Counted from the first letter of the stretch, positions 41,306 to 55,683 are shown. The stretch is DNA of 64,000 bases from Oncomelania hupensis (GCA_036898135.1 CM072522.1:13819899-13883898); one strand, 5' to 3'. Translations and numbers: made by a program. The notes: generated by a model not told the origin, from the letters alone.

Positions 41306-44300
41306 TGTTGGGTACCGTTTTATTATGTGCTGTCTCGCATCGCATCGTAGAGTATTCTATTCTATTCTATTCTATTCTATTCTAGGGTATTCTCGTTGGC
41401 TGACGTCGAATTCGAAACCATTCAAGTGCCTGACGATAACTAGACAGAAGATCCAGGATTCTCTCGACGACAAAAAAGAAATCCTCGAGGAAGATGACAA
41501 CGACCAATCGACGCAAACGTGCCCAGAAGCCAAGGACAAACGCGGCCGAGGCAAACTCGATACCTCACTCAATTCCCGTCTGACGTTGAAGAGAAGTATT
41601 ACGTCATCCTCCGCAAAGAGCAGGCCCGCAGAGAGTCCAAAATGGAAGGCGTTGTACAGCAGAGAGTACGTCAAACGTCGAGAGCACGCTTACAACGCCT
41701 GTTTGAGAGAAGGGGAACCGATAGACGTCGAAGGGGACGTCGAAAACATAGCCCGCTACGGCGTGACTTCTAACATGGCGTCCTATTGCGGGAAACCGGA
41801 AAAGGAAGTATTAGAAGACGGCTCGGAGGGCGGCGTGGCGCTGAACGGGATGACCTCCTACTGCTGGGTGCCGAAAGTTGCTTGCTCGTTTTGGCTCGGC
41901 GTCCTCCGACACTTGTGTAACGACACGAATGGCCTCAACTACAAGAACCCGCGGGACATTTCACGCAGGGCTATTCACTATTACCCCTTCGACAAAATAC
42001 AGTAAGCGACTTACAACTCATTGCAGTTGCCAATTCACGTCTGCCCTTTAAAAGTGAGTCTAATGTCTAGGTCAATATTGCAACAAACAAACAAAAAATA
42101 ACAAATAAAAACCCACATATAAAACGTCTCAATCACGTTAAGAAATGACCCTTTGCTTGTATATGGATACTTTTTGTGTCTAATTCGTTTTGTTTGTTTT
42201 TTGGTTTTTTTGGTTTGTTTTCGTTTTAGGTTTGTTTGTGTTGTTGTTGCAAAATTTGAACCTAAACGTCGTGCTCGTGCGTTGAAACAAATGGTCTGCT
42301 ATGAGCATAAGAAGTACTCGCTGTGCTTGCCTTCGAATGGCTAAGACAGGCGCACTCGCACAAAAGTCAGCGGAGCTTGGCGACACACTGACAAGCATGA
42401 TATGTTTAGTGGATTAGCTAGGGGAGAGAAATATGTGCCCATCGTATCAAACGACGCACCAGGACGCCAAACGTGGCCACACTTGCTAGAAGTTCCGTAA
42501 TGTCCTCCGAGATCCAAGTGATCGTTTCAAGTTGTTCATGCGCTTATCATAAAACTTTCATCTCAATAATGTGAAATCATACCCGTGATCAAACAATGTC
42601 GTCTAAAGTTTGAAAAAAAAAACACCTTTGACCCACGTTCAAGAATTGCGTTATTCGGTCAAAATAGTTAGTTAGTCAGTTAGTCATTGTTTATAGGGTC
42701 CAGCGGACTGCACTGAACCGAATCAGGACCACAACTCGGTTAAAAGAGGAGTCATCCACGATCCGCATAAAAGGTCTGCTGAAACAACACTTATGGTAAC
42801 ACTGAAGGCACTCCACCAGCCAGTCACTTTACAATAAAAAGCATCCCATGCAGGGGACGCTGAGGCTTTACGCTAATTTATCGAACCCCCGTTTACAAAA
42901 ACAAAATAGAATACAAACATCATGATAAAATATTAACAAAACGCATATAAAATGCCTACATCGCTAAATAATAATACCATAGAAAGCTCTAGTGACCATT
43001 TGGCAGAAAGCGTCCAATGTCCCCAAGCTGTCTTAACAGACCCCATACACAAATGAGGAGTTTTGGGAGAGTTTTCAAGCAAAAAAAAAGGTAGGTGACT
43101 GGTCTAGCGAAGAAGATAGTAGATTGATCGAACAGATTAGGGACGAGAAAGAAGAAACGAGAATGACAGAAACAGTGGTCATTTAAAGCACTAAATTTCA
43201 AGGACGAGGAATTAATAGTAAGTTCCAAATAATAGGCATACATCGATAAGTCCCCTATACGCATCTGTGTCCGGGGACGGTAATCTACCTACGCAACGCA
43301 ACGCAACGCATACATCGAAGTCGATCCGAGTAACTTCGTTATCTGGGGAGGCTGACAGTGCGCTTGGTTCAGCAAGTTGGCGCTTCGGGCAGCTTCGGGT
43401 ATGACAATTAATTGCGCCCAGCGACTTAATAACGTCACTGTGCAGGCCACAGGAGCAATGTCTTCACTTTTATTATTCGTAGAAAGGGGCTGTCTTTTCT
43501 GTATGGGTCTCGTAATCACAGCTATTTTCCTGCTCAACAGCTGCACAAGGTCCTGGCCAATAGAGGATCCAACTCAAGCTACCCGAGAAGCTCACTTGCT
43601 GTCTTAGGCGCACCGTCTATCACCTAAGACAACTGAGTACAATCCTGGGTGACCGGATGTGCTGAGGTGGGGAGAAGGGAAGAGGGACCTATTGCTAGCT
43701 GGCTGTGTTGGCGTTACTGGCGCTCACCCGTCTAGACCATGAGCATCAGGAATGCCTGTGTGCATCGTCTAGACCTCGGTTTATACTCCACCCGATCCGA
43801 TGGGGTAGGTGACCTGATAAGCCTCATACCTTTCGCCCGGGGTTCGCCTCCGTGGATCATATCCACGCCGGTGTGTTACGGCGACGCTATCACTAATGGG
43901 CGAAATGCATTGGAATTGCTAGCGCCTTTGTGCATTTCTTTCTTTCTTTCATCAATCTTGTATAGCGCTTTTCCAGTTCAAACGCTGCTCAAGGCGCTGG
44001 TCGATACAGGACTTGACTCTAGCCGCCCGAGGCGCCCGTCTGCCAACTTTGGGCGCATAGTCTGACGCCCAGACGACTGAGCACAATCCTGGGCGACCGG
44101 ACATGGGGAGAAGGGACCTAGTGCTTGCTGGGTGTATTTTGGGTTGCCGGCAATAACCCCGTCTAGGACATGAGCGTCAGGATCTTTAAAGTCCGTGTGT
44201 GGGAATGCGTGCGCGTGCACAGGCCTCGGTTTGTACATCTCATCCGCCCTTACAAGATCTCTGTTATTAGCCGCAACGTTTCCTCTGAACTTTGACCCTT

Positions 44301-44336
44301 GCGCCTAAAAATACCGACGCGGCTTGTCTGTGGATT

Positions 44337-44371
<35 letters not shown>

Positions 44372-44765
44372 CCATTCTGAAACCGAAGTCGAAGCTTGCA
44401 GTGGCTTCAGTGGAAATGATGATGACGACCAGTAAATGCGACTAACTATATTTTTTGTTTGTGTTTGTTAAGTGTATCGTCGGCGTAGTTGTATTTTTAT
44501 GTTCCTGTTGCTTTGTCAGTTAATTGAGTTCGTGCTTTAAATTTGCACGCGTCTTACAAGTTTCTGTGGCTATGGAATTTCTCTCTTTCTGTGGCTAAGT
44601 TTGGAATGTTTTCCCGCGCATTTTTAATTTATTATAATTATTATTATAATTATTATTATTATTATTATTGGTCCTTTTGGTCCTTTGGTCCTTTTATTAA
44701 ACAAACAAACAAATGATCAACAGCAAATCAATTTAGGCTCCTAGCCCAGGGGGGCCGTATAGCCA

Positions 44766-44846
<81 letters not shown>

Positions 44847-45380
44847 TGTCTGCTTGTTTGTTTGTTTGTTTGCTGTAGGGGTCCAATATAAACATGAACC
44901 GTTTAATTGCCGCATCTCCTAAATAATTTTTTTAAATCAGGTATTTAGCGACACACACAACCCCAGCGGCTTATAAACCACTGCGGCTTGTGTCTGTCAC
45001 TAAATTCCTGATTCGTAAAATTTATTTAGGGGATGCGGCTTATATGCATGTACGCTCAATAGCCCGAATTTTACGGTACACGAACTTAACGGTACAGTAT
45101 AATTTCAGGTTCTACAACCGGACGCGTCTGGATCACGTAGCAGACGATTTCCGGTTCATGTTTGTGCGAGAGCCGTACAGCAGGCTGTTTTCTGCCTATG
45201 TCGACAAACTCTTGCTTCCCGACTTTTGGACCGTCACGGGATCAGTCATCAACAAACAGCTCGCAGAGAGGGGCATTGCTAAGCTCAACCCGTAAGTATA
45301 AGCTTCTTCATTAAAATCATCCTCGGCAGCAGCATCAACATCGTCGTCGTCATAATTATCATCTTCTTCCTTATCATCAT

Positions 45381-45411
<31 letters not shown>

Positions 45412-45436
45412 GCACTTAAGACATCATCATCATCAC

Positions 45437-45475
<39 letters not shown>

Positions 45476-45744
45476 AGTCGTCGTCGCCGTCGTCATCCTT
45501 GACGTCAATTATTGTTATTTTAGCATTTTTATATAGCGCTTTTCCCGCTCGAGAGCTGCCCAAGGCGCTGGTCAAGCCACCCGAAGCGCGCACCTGCAGC
45601 TTTTGCGCATAGTCAGAACACACTCCTGGGCGACCGGGGATGGGGAATTCAAAAATCACCATCTTCATCGTCGTCATCATCATCATTATCATCATCAGCA
45701 GCAGCAGCATCGCCATCGTAAGACATCATCATCATCCGCAACAA

Positions 45745-45780
<36 letters not shown>

Positions 45781-47822
45781 TATCATCATCATCCTTGTCA
45801 TCGTCGTGACAATCATCATCATCCTTCATATCCTGCATGCGCATAGTAGACGACGTAAAATTCAATAGGCTCCCCCCACCCCCCACCTCCGAAAAAAAAA
45901 GACTGTTTACGGTATCTCGACCCACCCTACATTTTTTGGCCCGACCCTTTACTTTTTGGGATCGTCTGGAAAAGTAATTGAAAAAAGCCCCCCCACCCCC
46001 CACCCCTCCCACCCCCCCAAAAAAAACACCTAATGTGGAAAAGGTTGGGGTTTTTTGGTGTTTTTTTTTTTTAAAGCAAGAAAAAGAAGCCGAACTACAG
46101 AACCTTTTTTCTTTTTTAAACGTCCATGTTACCGTAAATATTTTTTGTGTCCTTATTATATGTTACTTTTTTGTCCCCCCCCCTCCCTCCCTCCCCCCAC
46201 TCCCCTCTCTGAAACAGATGCGGAAATGACATCACCTTCAGAGCCTTCGCGAATTACGTGGCAGAGGACGACGTCACGCATCATAACAACCATTGGAAAC
46301 CCATTCATCTCCAATGCAGTCCATGCCTCTACAGGCCCCACTTCATTGGCAAGCTGGAGACCTTTCCACAGTGAGTCCAAATTGTAGTGTCCAGTGAATG
46401 AACGTCGAAGTTTAACGTACGCACCCGCCATTGGCGATATGGCAGACGGGGATAACTATCCCAGAGAACAAAGGGTAGGGACTTCAATCACCACTGAGCC
46501 ACCAGAGCAATCATACTGCTATGATGAACAGTGACACATTGCCACTGTTATCTTTGCCACCACCAACTTCGAAGCTGGGTTAGTTAGTGTTGAGTTTATT
46601 CCGTGATGAAGAAGAAGAAGAAGAAGAAGAAGAAGAAGAAGAAGAAGAAGAAGAAGAAGACACCCGATACACATGGGTCGAACGCTACCAGAAGCATGAT
46701 TTTCTAGTCGCCTCAACAGGCCGTAAAGCATGCTCTTATGCTTCGGAGCATGCTTCCTATACGCTTCAAGCGTTATAGTGACGGAAAAAGCGCAATTTCA
46801 CTGTACAATATGTTGCTCTACAACATTCCGCTCTTTCCGTCTCTAAAACCCATTTGCTTTGTTGGATTCTTAAATTATATGAAACCAAGTGAGGACACTA
46901 TCCGGCGTCAACAAACGGTTCAAAAACATTCTCAAACTGTTGACCTACCTAGAAACAAATACAGTTTGACCTAATTCGTCCCCTAGAGCAGACGAAACTG
47001 ACATTTTCTATTTTGACGAGTTCATTGGCCAATGCTCCTAGGGCTTGAAGCGTATAGGAAGCATGCTCCGAAGCATAAGAGCATGCTTTACGGCCTGTTG
47101 AGGCGACTAAAAAAGCATGCTTCTGGTAGCGTTCGACCCATGTGTAACGGGTGAAGAAGAAGAAGAAGAAGAAGAAGAAGAAGAAGAAGAAGAAGAAGAA
47201 GAAGAAGAAGAAGAAGAAGAAGATTTAATTGTTTACTAAATGTCTTTTTTGCAACACCTGGTACACATTGGTCGAAGGCTGCCAGAAGCATGCTTTACTA
47301 GTCGCCTCAACAGGCCATAAAGCATGCTCTCATGCTTCAGAGCGCTGCTTCCTATACGCTTCAAGCTCAATAGTCACGGAAAAAACGCAATTTCACTGAA
47401 AATATATACAGAGTGTGGCTCTACACCATCCGCTCTTTCCGTCTCAAAAACCCATTTGCCTTGTTGGATTCTTAAATTGTATGAAACCAAGTGAGGACAC
47501 TATCGGGCGTCAACAAACGGTTCAAAAACATTCTCAAACTGTTCGTAAAAGACAGTTGGCCTAGAAGCAAATACAGTTTGACCTAATTCGTCCCCTAGAG
47601 GAGACGAAACTTACGTTTTCTATTTTCTTGAGTTCATTGGTCAATGCTTCCAGGGCTTGAAGCGTATAGGAAGCAGTGCTCTGAAGCATGAGAGCATGCT
47701 TTATGGCCTGTTGAGGCGACTACTACAGCATGCTTCTAGTAGCCGGATGTTTGCAAAATGTAATATTAGTAGAAGAATAAGAACAACACGAAAACGAAGA
47801 GAAACAAGAACAAGAAGTAGAA

Positions 47823-47899
<77 letters not shown>

Positions 47900-47918
47900 C
47901 GACGATGATGACGACGAC

Positions 47919-48010
<92 letters not shown>

Positions 48011-49334
48011 CATAGCCGAAAAATGCGCATGTTCAAAACTGTTAATTTTCTTGGCGAAGATGGAATGACAGGCCATAATCTGAACGACCTGTCAACAAAA
48101 GATTATCCAAATCGGATCAGCCAATGTTGAGATGCAGCGCAAAACATGTTTACAAAATGGTCAAGCACTATGACCTTGACCTTTGAGAAAGTACAACTAA
48201 GAATGATCTAATAGGCTTATCCTATCCTATCCTATCCTATCCTATCCTATTCTATCCCGTAACTCGAGGGTCGTTGGAGCACTACAGATGATCGTTTAAC
48301 CAGCGCACTCCGCCTTTCTCTGTCCTCAGCCACCCTCATGGTTTCGCTCAGTGTCAAGCCGGTCCATTCTCGAATGTTGTCCTCCCACCTCTTGTTCTGT
48401 CTCCCTCTTCTTCTGCCTCCTTGTACCGTGTCTTGCAGGATGGTCTTTGCAAGGCCTAATGAAAATGCTTATCAGTAGCTTAAAGTATCCGCAAAGTAAA
48501 AATGATGAATTTCGGTTCAGTTAGTCTTCAGATAAGGTCAAAAGTGTGCTTTGAACAAAACAGTGAAACGGACGGACCGACTTCCGGACTGCTGTTGAAA
48601 GATGGCCCATGATTTGACGTACCTCAACAAAATCGCTTCTGCTTGATATATCGAGCTAAACGGGCTTAGCAACAAATACATTCCAATGACCTTGACCTTT
48701 GCGGTAGAGCAAATGTGATGGCACGGGAGGCAGGCTGGCTCCCTGTCAAGTTCCGCATTGAATACAAAGTTGCTGTCCTAGCTTTCCGTCACTTCGACCA
48801 GTCACTTCCACCATATCTGTGTGAGGTACTCACTACCTACACTACATCTCGTTCTTTGCGCTCATCAGATCAATAACGTTTGAAAACGCCCAAGCGTCGG
48901 CTTAATTAAAAGAATTGGCGAGCGGTCTTTTAGTTTTCAAGCACCCAAGGTTTGGAATGCGCTGCCTGCCGGCTTAAGACATTGTACAGACCTTGTTTCC
49001 TTCAAGAGCTGCTTATAAACGCACTTGTTCCGCTAGGCGTTTTCTGTGTAAATAGTAAGAACATTAATAATACTTTCTGAATGATGCTGTACATGATGTA
49101 GTGCGAATGTTGTGATGATGCGTACGAACGATGTGTGTAAGCGCATTGAGTTGTTATTCTAATGAAAAATGCGTTGTATAAATGCAATTAGTTTATTTTT
49201 ATTTATTTATTTTTTTTACATTTAGATATGGTTTCCAACAGATCGACCGACAAACAGATCGACAGACAGACCGACATGTGGTTCGTTCTGATTCCCGACT
49301 ATTTCCAACAGGGAAAAAAAGAAGAAGAAGAAGT

Positions 49335-49371
<37 letters not shown>

Positions 49372-52300
49372 AGCAGCAGCAGCAACACTAAAACCCAAAC
49401 GAAGAACAATAACACTCAGATTAGTAACAACACGAAGAGCAGAACAAAGAACTACAACAATATGAGCGACATATTATTAAACACCAAATTGCTGTAACAT
49501 CTCAAACATGATGTGGGGTGGAGCATAGATCTTGGGAAAAGCAAGACCTGGGGGAACACAGGCCTGCTCTCATGAGTTTCGTGATCTAACGTTTAGCCTT
49601 AGCGCTGGAGCCACTTTTGCCTGCATACACTTTATTATTATTATTATTTATTATCGAGGATTTTTATAGCGCACACATCTCACCGTACTTGGCGACTCAA
49701 GGCGCTGGCCGATACAGGATCTAACTCAAGCCGCCCGAGGCGCCCACTTGCCGACGTACCAATCCATGACCACGGAAGAGAGAGTTCTTAAGGTTAGTTC
49801 TTTTACCTGCTGCTTTTTCAGGGATGTGAAAGTGCTGCTTAAGCACCTTAACGCTTCCTGGATCATGGACGACTACAACCAGTCCCAACACGTGCACAGC
49901 GAGGTCTTCCAACTCATTCAGTACAACTTTGACATCATCAGCCGAAAATCCCACGTCAACTGCGCGAGTGGTTAGTATCATCACCGTTTCAAAATATCAC
50001 ACCGACTCAACCAAAGCTTTTAGGTTTGGAAGCTAGTTCAGCCAGGCTAGCTATAAATAGCTTCGCCGATGCTCTTCTTTCCTTTCCTTTCACTGAAAGG
50101 GGGGGGGGGGGTGTAGGCAAGCTATAAATAGCCCGCAGCCAGCAAAATGTGTGTCGTTATTATGCGCACCCTAACAAATTGCTCAATCCACTACAACTCC
50201 GACATTTCTTTTATCAATTCTTATATAGCGCTTGTCCAGCTCAAGAGCTGCTCAAGGCGCTGACATAATCCAATAAAAATGGCTGACATCATTCTTAGAA
50301 AGCCTCAGGTGAACCTGCACAGAATGGTTAGCAACACATCGCCAAATATAACGAAACTGAGTGTTCTATTGTGAGCTCAAAGTTCTAATTCAGGATTACA
50401 AGGAAAATAAGTGTTCGTATTAGGCTACGAGCTCAATGATATACTTCAGCATATAAAGGGCGCTATTTTATGAACTCAGAACTGATCCAGCATATAAGTG
50501 AAATAAAATAATATGAACCTCAAAAAAGTTAATGCAATATATAAGGTAAATAAGTGTTATTATTTATTAGCTCAGAGTGCTAATCCCGTTTATAAGTTCT
50601 TATTTACGAACTCTAAGCGTTAATCCAGTATATAAGGCAAATGCGTGTTCTTTCTTCTTTATGGGCTTATCCCGCTACCCCTAACAAATAAAGGGACCAA
50701 AATAACTCCGCATTAAAAGAAGAAGAACAAGAACAAGAAGATGGCTAATTCTGTAAACACAGAAAATTAAGTGCTCTTATTTATAAGATCAGAACTCTTA
50801 TCCAAAATCTGCTAACTAATGCATTATATAGATAAACAATTCCTTATTTAACAACAATGCCTTATTTACCTATTATCACGATTTATGTACCTAAACAGTA
50901 TATTATTTAGAGAAATCTTACATTGTGTTACGTTTGCGACGCGCACGATAGTACATGTGAGACGCGCGCGATAGATCCGATCGTTTTGTTTTGCAAAGCA
51001 CTCAATAACAGAGTGTATTTACCTTTGATTTGATTTTGCGTTGTTGTTAGAAGAAGCTTAATATAATGTTGATAATTTTCGTTGGTCGATATTTTTGGAG
51101 AATTCTCTAGGGTTGCTTGTTTACTACTATCGATCGAAGCATCTAAATAGATCCATTAGAAGCTGAGAGATTCTTTTAGGATGAAGGAAGTTGTATGACG
51201 TAAGTTTATTTTGATTGGCTGTAATTGCGTCACACTGGAATGTTCTAACATTATCTGGAGTATAGAAAAACTATATAATTGATGCACTGTGTCTGAAAAG
51301 TGGAGAAAAGTTAAAAGCGATTGAGCGATTGTTGTTGATGTACGCTAAATAAAGTTGGAAAACTTCATACGATGACTCCTGCCTCGTTGCTGAGTGAACA
51401 GGTTGCGTGGATAAATGAATCCGAGCTACACTTATCAGGATTCAAGCATCGGGGCTGAATCAACTACTGATTTAAAAAAAAACACGAGTGTAACACATTG
51501 TTTCTAAACAAATGGTTATTTAGAAAATATGCTTCCAAATAAATCTTATTTAGCTAAATGTGGTGAAAATAAATATTTTACAAATGGAATTCCATGCCAT
51601 CAATGAACCGAATGTTAGAAAAAGCCAAAGACAGAAAAAGGAATGAATTAACTGAATAAATGAATGAAGTATTAATATTATATAGCGCCAGTACTGTCCG
51701 CACTATTATGGCATGCTCATTGTATTAGGCCCCGTCAGACTTACCGATTAAATCGTTCAAGTTGTCCCATGCGATGCAATCTCAGGACTGATCGAACGAA
51801 GCAACCGGTCACACGCTAAAATTAATTCCCTACAACAGAGGCGGAAGTTGGTTTTCGCTGCGGCTCGCTAATTGAGAAAGAGGCTTCTTTCCTTGTTCCT
51901 GTAGTGCTCTCCCTTGTGAACTTACTCAAGGGCAGTAGGCCGAATTTCTCTCTCTCACATTGGTCTATATGGACATCAAAGAAAGCTTCTTTCCAGGCCC
52001 TGTTCGTATACAACTTCGAGTTGACAGCCCTCAGTGCTTGGTGGCCATGATACTACTCGATCAAAAGCCTGGTTTGTTCCGATGACAACCGTTGTGTTGC
52101 GGTGTCTGCCATTTTCTTCAGTGGCAATGTCAAGGACGCCACAGTACGTTCTGATTGGTCCGGACTTGTGATTTTATCGCATGAATTAGGACACGTTCTA
52201 TCCTTTGAATCTAAGATGAAATAGCATGAGATTTATCGTGAGCTTGTTGTACATCTTATTGCAGCGTGTGACGGGGTAAATCTTAGGACAGTCGATAGGT

Positions 52301-52688
52301 CTGACAGGGGCTTTAGGATATCACATAGGCTGGAATGTAATATTTTGCAGCCGCCAGTCTGGCCCTTCGTCTCTGGCAGGCGTTCGTGTACAACGGATAC
52401 ATCTCTGGAGAGTACAAATTTCCTTTCGCCAAAGGAGATATAATCACCAAGGAGAGTCTACTAATGGCCGCCATCACCGCGGTGGATGCTGGGAGAGGGA
52501 AGTCGAAAGCGGGATGGCGAAAGCAGCGGGAGGTGGCCATGTTGACGGCCTACGAAACTGTTCAGACCGAAACGCTGGTGAAAATCCGTGACGCTTTCTG
52601 GATGGATTTCGTGATGTTCGACTACGACCCGGAACCTCCCAGCCTGTTCCACGACCGAGACTACGAGAGCAGAACGCACCGAGACTGA
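40758..52688 (+). CDS. Carbohydrate sulfotransferase (Sulfotransfer_2 family), six exons
   Basis: Exons 40757-40860, 41386-42001, 45109-45291, 46218-46370, 49822-49970 and 52351-52688 splice with matching phases (1, 2, 2, 2, 1) into 513 residues. A short basic cytoplasmic tail and one membrane segment (about residues 14-28, WPLIFYIFIAALVY) make a type II Golgi protein. A Ser/Lys-rich stem follows. The PAPS 5'-phosphosulfate loop is WVPKVACSFW (195-204) and the 3'-phosphate motif is FVREPYSR (258-265) followed by LFSAY. Later HWKPIHLQCSPC and the end DFVMFDYDPEP fit the HNK-1ST/CHST8-14 family, which transfers sulfate from PAPS to sugar hydroxyls, for example in chondroitin, dermatan or GalNAc glycans. 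The acceptor sugar cannot be read from the sequence. The ATG lies one base after a GTGTGTGCAG acceptor, so a 5' UTR exon lies upstream. Introns are filled with repeats. Confidence 0.92.
41236..41305. repeat. (GAT)n microsatellite
   Basis: About 70 bp of GAT in sulfotransferase intron 1. Confidence 0.95.
41352..41385 (+). repeat. (TTCTA)n forming the exon-2 splice acceptor
   Basis: Seven or so TATTC units end in TTCTAG; that AG is the phase-compatible acceptor for exon 2. Confidence 0.75.
41386..42001 (+). CDS. Sulfotransferase exon 2: stem and PAPS 5' loop
   Basis: 616 bp, donor GTAAGC. Contains the acidic/basic stem, YSREYVKRREHAYNACL, then MTSYCWVPKVACSFWLGVLR. Ends in phase 2. Confidence 0.9.
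42002..42689. other. Intron 2 start, no feature recognised
   Basis: AT-rich intronic DNA with T-rich runs near 42180-42240; nothing recognised. Confidence 0.4.
42690..43200 (-). mobile_element. Element X copy, diverged
   Basis: Same interior as the 13755 copy (AAAGCATCCCATGCAGGGGA, TAGGTGACTGGTCTAGCGAA) but shorter at the 5' end; no TSD seen. Confidence 0.78.
43245..43312 (+). mobile_element. Retroposon 3' tail, CGCAA repeats
   Basis: CCCCTATACGCATCTGTGTC, CGGGGACGGTAATCTACC and four ACGCA repeats: the tail also found at 33600 and 34311. Confidence 0.55.
43520..43910 (-). mobile_element. SINE family B copy, diverged
   Basis: CTCAACAGCTGCACAAGGTC to GGTTCGCCTCCGTGG, minus sense. Confidence 0.7.
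43960..44250 (-). mobile_element. SINE family B copy, 5'-truncated
   Basis: TATAGCGCTTTTCCAGTTCA to GGCCTCGGTTTGTAC; the tRNA head is absent. Confidence 0.78.
44338..44846. repeat. (TTG)n at 44338-44371 and (TTA)n at 44767-44846
   Basis: Two triplet tracts in sulfotransferase intron 2, with shorter TTA runs at 44630-44670. Confidence 0.92.
45109..45291 (+). CDS. Sulfotransferase exon 3: PAPS 3'-phosphate motif
   Basis: 183 bp, acceptor TATAATTTCAG, donor GTAAGT. Encodes FRFMFVREPYSRLFSAYVDK, including the conserved Arg and Ser that bind the 3' phosphate of PAPS. Confidence 0.92.
45421..45795. repeat. (ATC)n tracts around a SINE B fragment
   Basis: ATC runs at 45421-45475 and 45740-45795 flank a minus-sense SINE B 3' fragment at 45524-45645 (TATAGCGCTTTTCCCGCTCG). 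Confidence 0.85.
46218..46370 (+). CDS. Sulfotransferase exon 4
   Basis: 153 bp, acceptor CTCTGAAACAG, donor GTGAGT. Encodes CGNDITFRAFANYVAEDD, HWKPIHLQCSPC and HFIGKLETF, the family's substrate-side HWxPxxxxCxPC block. Confidence 0.92.
46390..46570 (-). mobile_element. SINE family A body fragment
   Basis: Minus-sense body with GCCATATCGCCAATGGCGGG and TGGTGGCTCAGTGGTGATTG; no tRNA head. Confidence 0.72.
46661..47153. mobile_element. Foldback MITE, complete copy 2
   Basis: 493 bp from CACCCGATACACATGGGTCG to CGACCCATGTGTAACGGGTG with long TIRs. Flanks AAGAAGA on both sides, inside a GAA tract (46610-46660 and 47154-47222), are consistent with a 7-bp TSD. Confidence 0.85.
47255..47744. mobile_element. 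Foldback MITE, copy 3, right TIR shortened
   Basis: Starts CACCTGGTACACATTGGTCG. The right TIR has lost about 17 bp before its CCGGATG end. Flanks TTTGCAA at 47248-47254 and just after 47744 give a 7-bp TSD. Confidence 0.8.
47824..48010. repeat. (GAT)n with GAC interruptions
   Basis: About 187 bp of GAT in intron 4. Confidence 0.95.
48215..48457 (-). mobile_element. RTE LINE 3' fragment, copy F
   Basis: About 240 bp of the 3' end with a seven-unit (TATCC)n tail. It is more diverged from copy A than copies C-E. Confidence 0.84.
48715..49195 (+). mobile_element. 5'-truncated LINE, same family as 18225
   Basis: One frame begins WLPVKFRIEYKVAVLAFRHF and SLPPYLCEVLTTYTTSRSLR, the CR1/L2-like RT C-terminal block; the downstream part, after frame breaks, is nearly identical to 18240-18530. 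Confidence 0.78.
49336..49372. repeat. (CAA)n tract
   Basis: Short CAA run in intron 4. Confidence 0.85.
49660..49757 (-). mobile_element. SINE family B 3' fragment
   Basis: Minus-sense piece with AAGGCGCTGGCCGATACAGG about 65 bp before exon 5. Confidence 0.7.
49822..49970 (+). CDS. Sulfotransferase exon 5
   Basis: 149 bp, acceptor GCTTTTTCAG, donor GTTAGT. Encodes DVKVLLKHLNASWIMDDYNQ and ends CASG with one base carried over. N-glycosylation sequon NAS. Confidence 0.9.
50216..50262 (-). mobile_element. SINE family B terminal scrap
   Basis: 47 bp with CAGCTCAAGAGCTGCTCAAG and the AAGGCGCTG motif. Confidence 0.55.
50350..50800. repeat. Degenerate tandem repeat, period about 55 bp
   Basis: Recurring ATATAAGGCAAAT/GGTAAATAAGTG, TTATTTA and GAGCTCAGA/GAACTCTAA words suggest seven or so eroded units in intron 5. 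Confidence 0.5.
50936..51495 (+). mobile_element. Solo LTR, relative of the 23025 element
   Basis: 560 bp beginning TGTTACGTTTGCGACGCG and ending GAGTGTAACA, with a perfect 5-bp TSD CATTG (50931-50935 and 51496-51500). It shares GATAGATC..AATCGTTT-like and CATCGGGGCTGAATCA blocks with the full element but is clearly diverged, so it is a different subfamily. Confidence 0.9.
51501..52350. other. Rest of intron 5, nothing recognised
   Basis: AT-rich, no repeat family recognised; a pyrimidine-poor acceptor TAATATTTTGCAG closes it. Confidence 0.45.
52351..52688 (+). CDS. Sulfotransferase exon 6, C-terminus
   Basis: Acceptor TATTTTGCAG; 111 codons then TGA. Encodes ASLALRLWQAFVYNGYISGE and AFWMDFVMFDYDPEP, the usual family C-terminal DFxxFxYD block. 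Confidence 0.9.
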
Positions 52689-52744
52689 CTTTGCAATGTA
52701 CAGAGGCCATAAGGCGTAGCAAAGTGTTCCTATAGGGATATGAC

Positions 52745-52750
52745 AATAAA
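52745..52750 (+). promoter_or_regulatory. Polyadenylation signal AATAAA
   Basis: 57 bp after the sulfotransferase stop codon, which would give a very short 3' UTR. Confidence 0.7.
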
Positions 52751-54868
<2,118 letters not shown>

Positions 54869-54870
54869 AA

Positions 54871-54953
<83 letters not shown>
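54869..54953. repeat. (GA)n microsatellite
   Basis: About 85 bp of GA with one AAAG break. Confidence 0.94.
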
Positions 54954-54957
<4 letters not shown>

Positions 54958-55261
54958 AGCTATCGAATCCAGATACGAGGACCTGTGCATCAGTAGGTCA
55001 GTAAAATTTGGATCCGCTTAATTTTGTTCAAAAAAAGTACGACAGCTGAAAAACATGCGATTTTAATAAGTAATTTCGCACTGGGATTGAAATAAAACAT
55101 TTTCTCGACTGCCATTAAAAATAATAATAACAATACAAAATGCTATCACGCGCTTTTTTCTTCGATCGAACTGAAAAGCGCGGCGATCTAAAGAGATCCT
55201 TATTACACAGAAGGCGAAAGTAAAAAATCCATTTTCATTTTTGGAACATTTTAGATTGGCT

Positions 55262-55436
55262 GCATCCAATTCCAATATTGAAGGCAGGGAGGAAACCGGA
55301 GTAACCGGAGAAAACCCTCGGTGTCCTGAAAAGTCCCTAAGTCACGTAAGTTCGCCCCTCGGCGGGTTCGAACCCGCGACCTTCGTCAAAGGAAACCAGC
55401 TCTCTACCAACTGTTCTACCACGCCCCATCCCATTT
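55262..55436 (-). mobile_element. tRNA-derived SINE family D copy
   Basis: Minus-strand GGCGTGGTAGAACAGTTGGT (A box), GGTCGCGGGTTCGAACCCGC (B box) and the GTTTTCTCCGGTTACTCCGG body. Confidence 0.8.
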
Positions 55437-55683
55437 AAATAATTTGGTGAAAAAACGAAAAAAAAAAAAAAAAAAAGAACGCATTTTCTCGACTCGCATT
55501 CGTGCAGCAAGCATTGTAAGCTCATAATAGAATTGTAAGCCTACTGCATCGTGAATTCGTATGCAAAGTTTCGGAGTTTATTGCGTTCTCAAGTCTACGG
55601 TATACTTCTCACTATTGACTATGCCTATGGAGAGAGTCTTTGGATTTTGAATGTTCGGGTCAGGACCAGCCAACTGCGTTATT

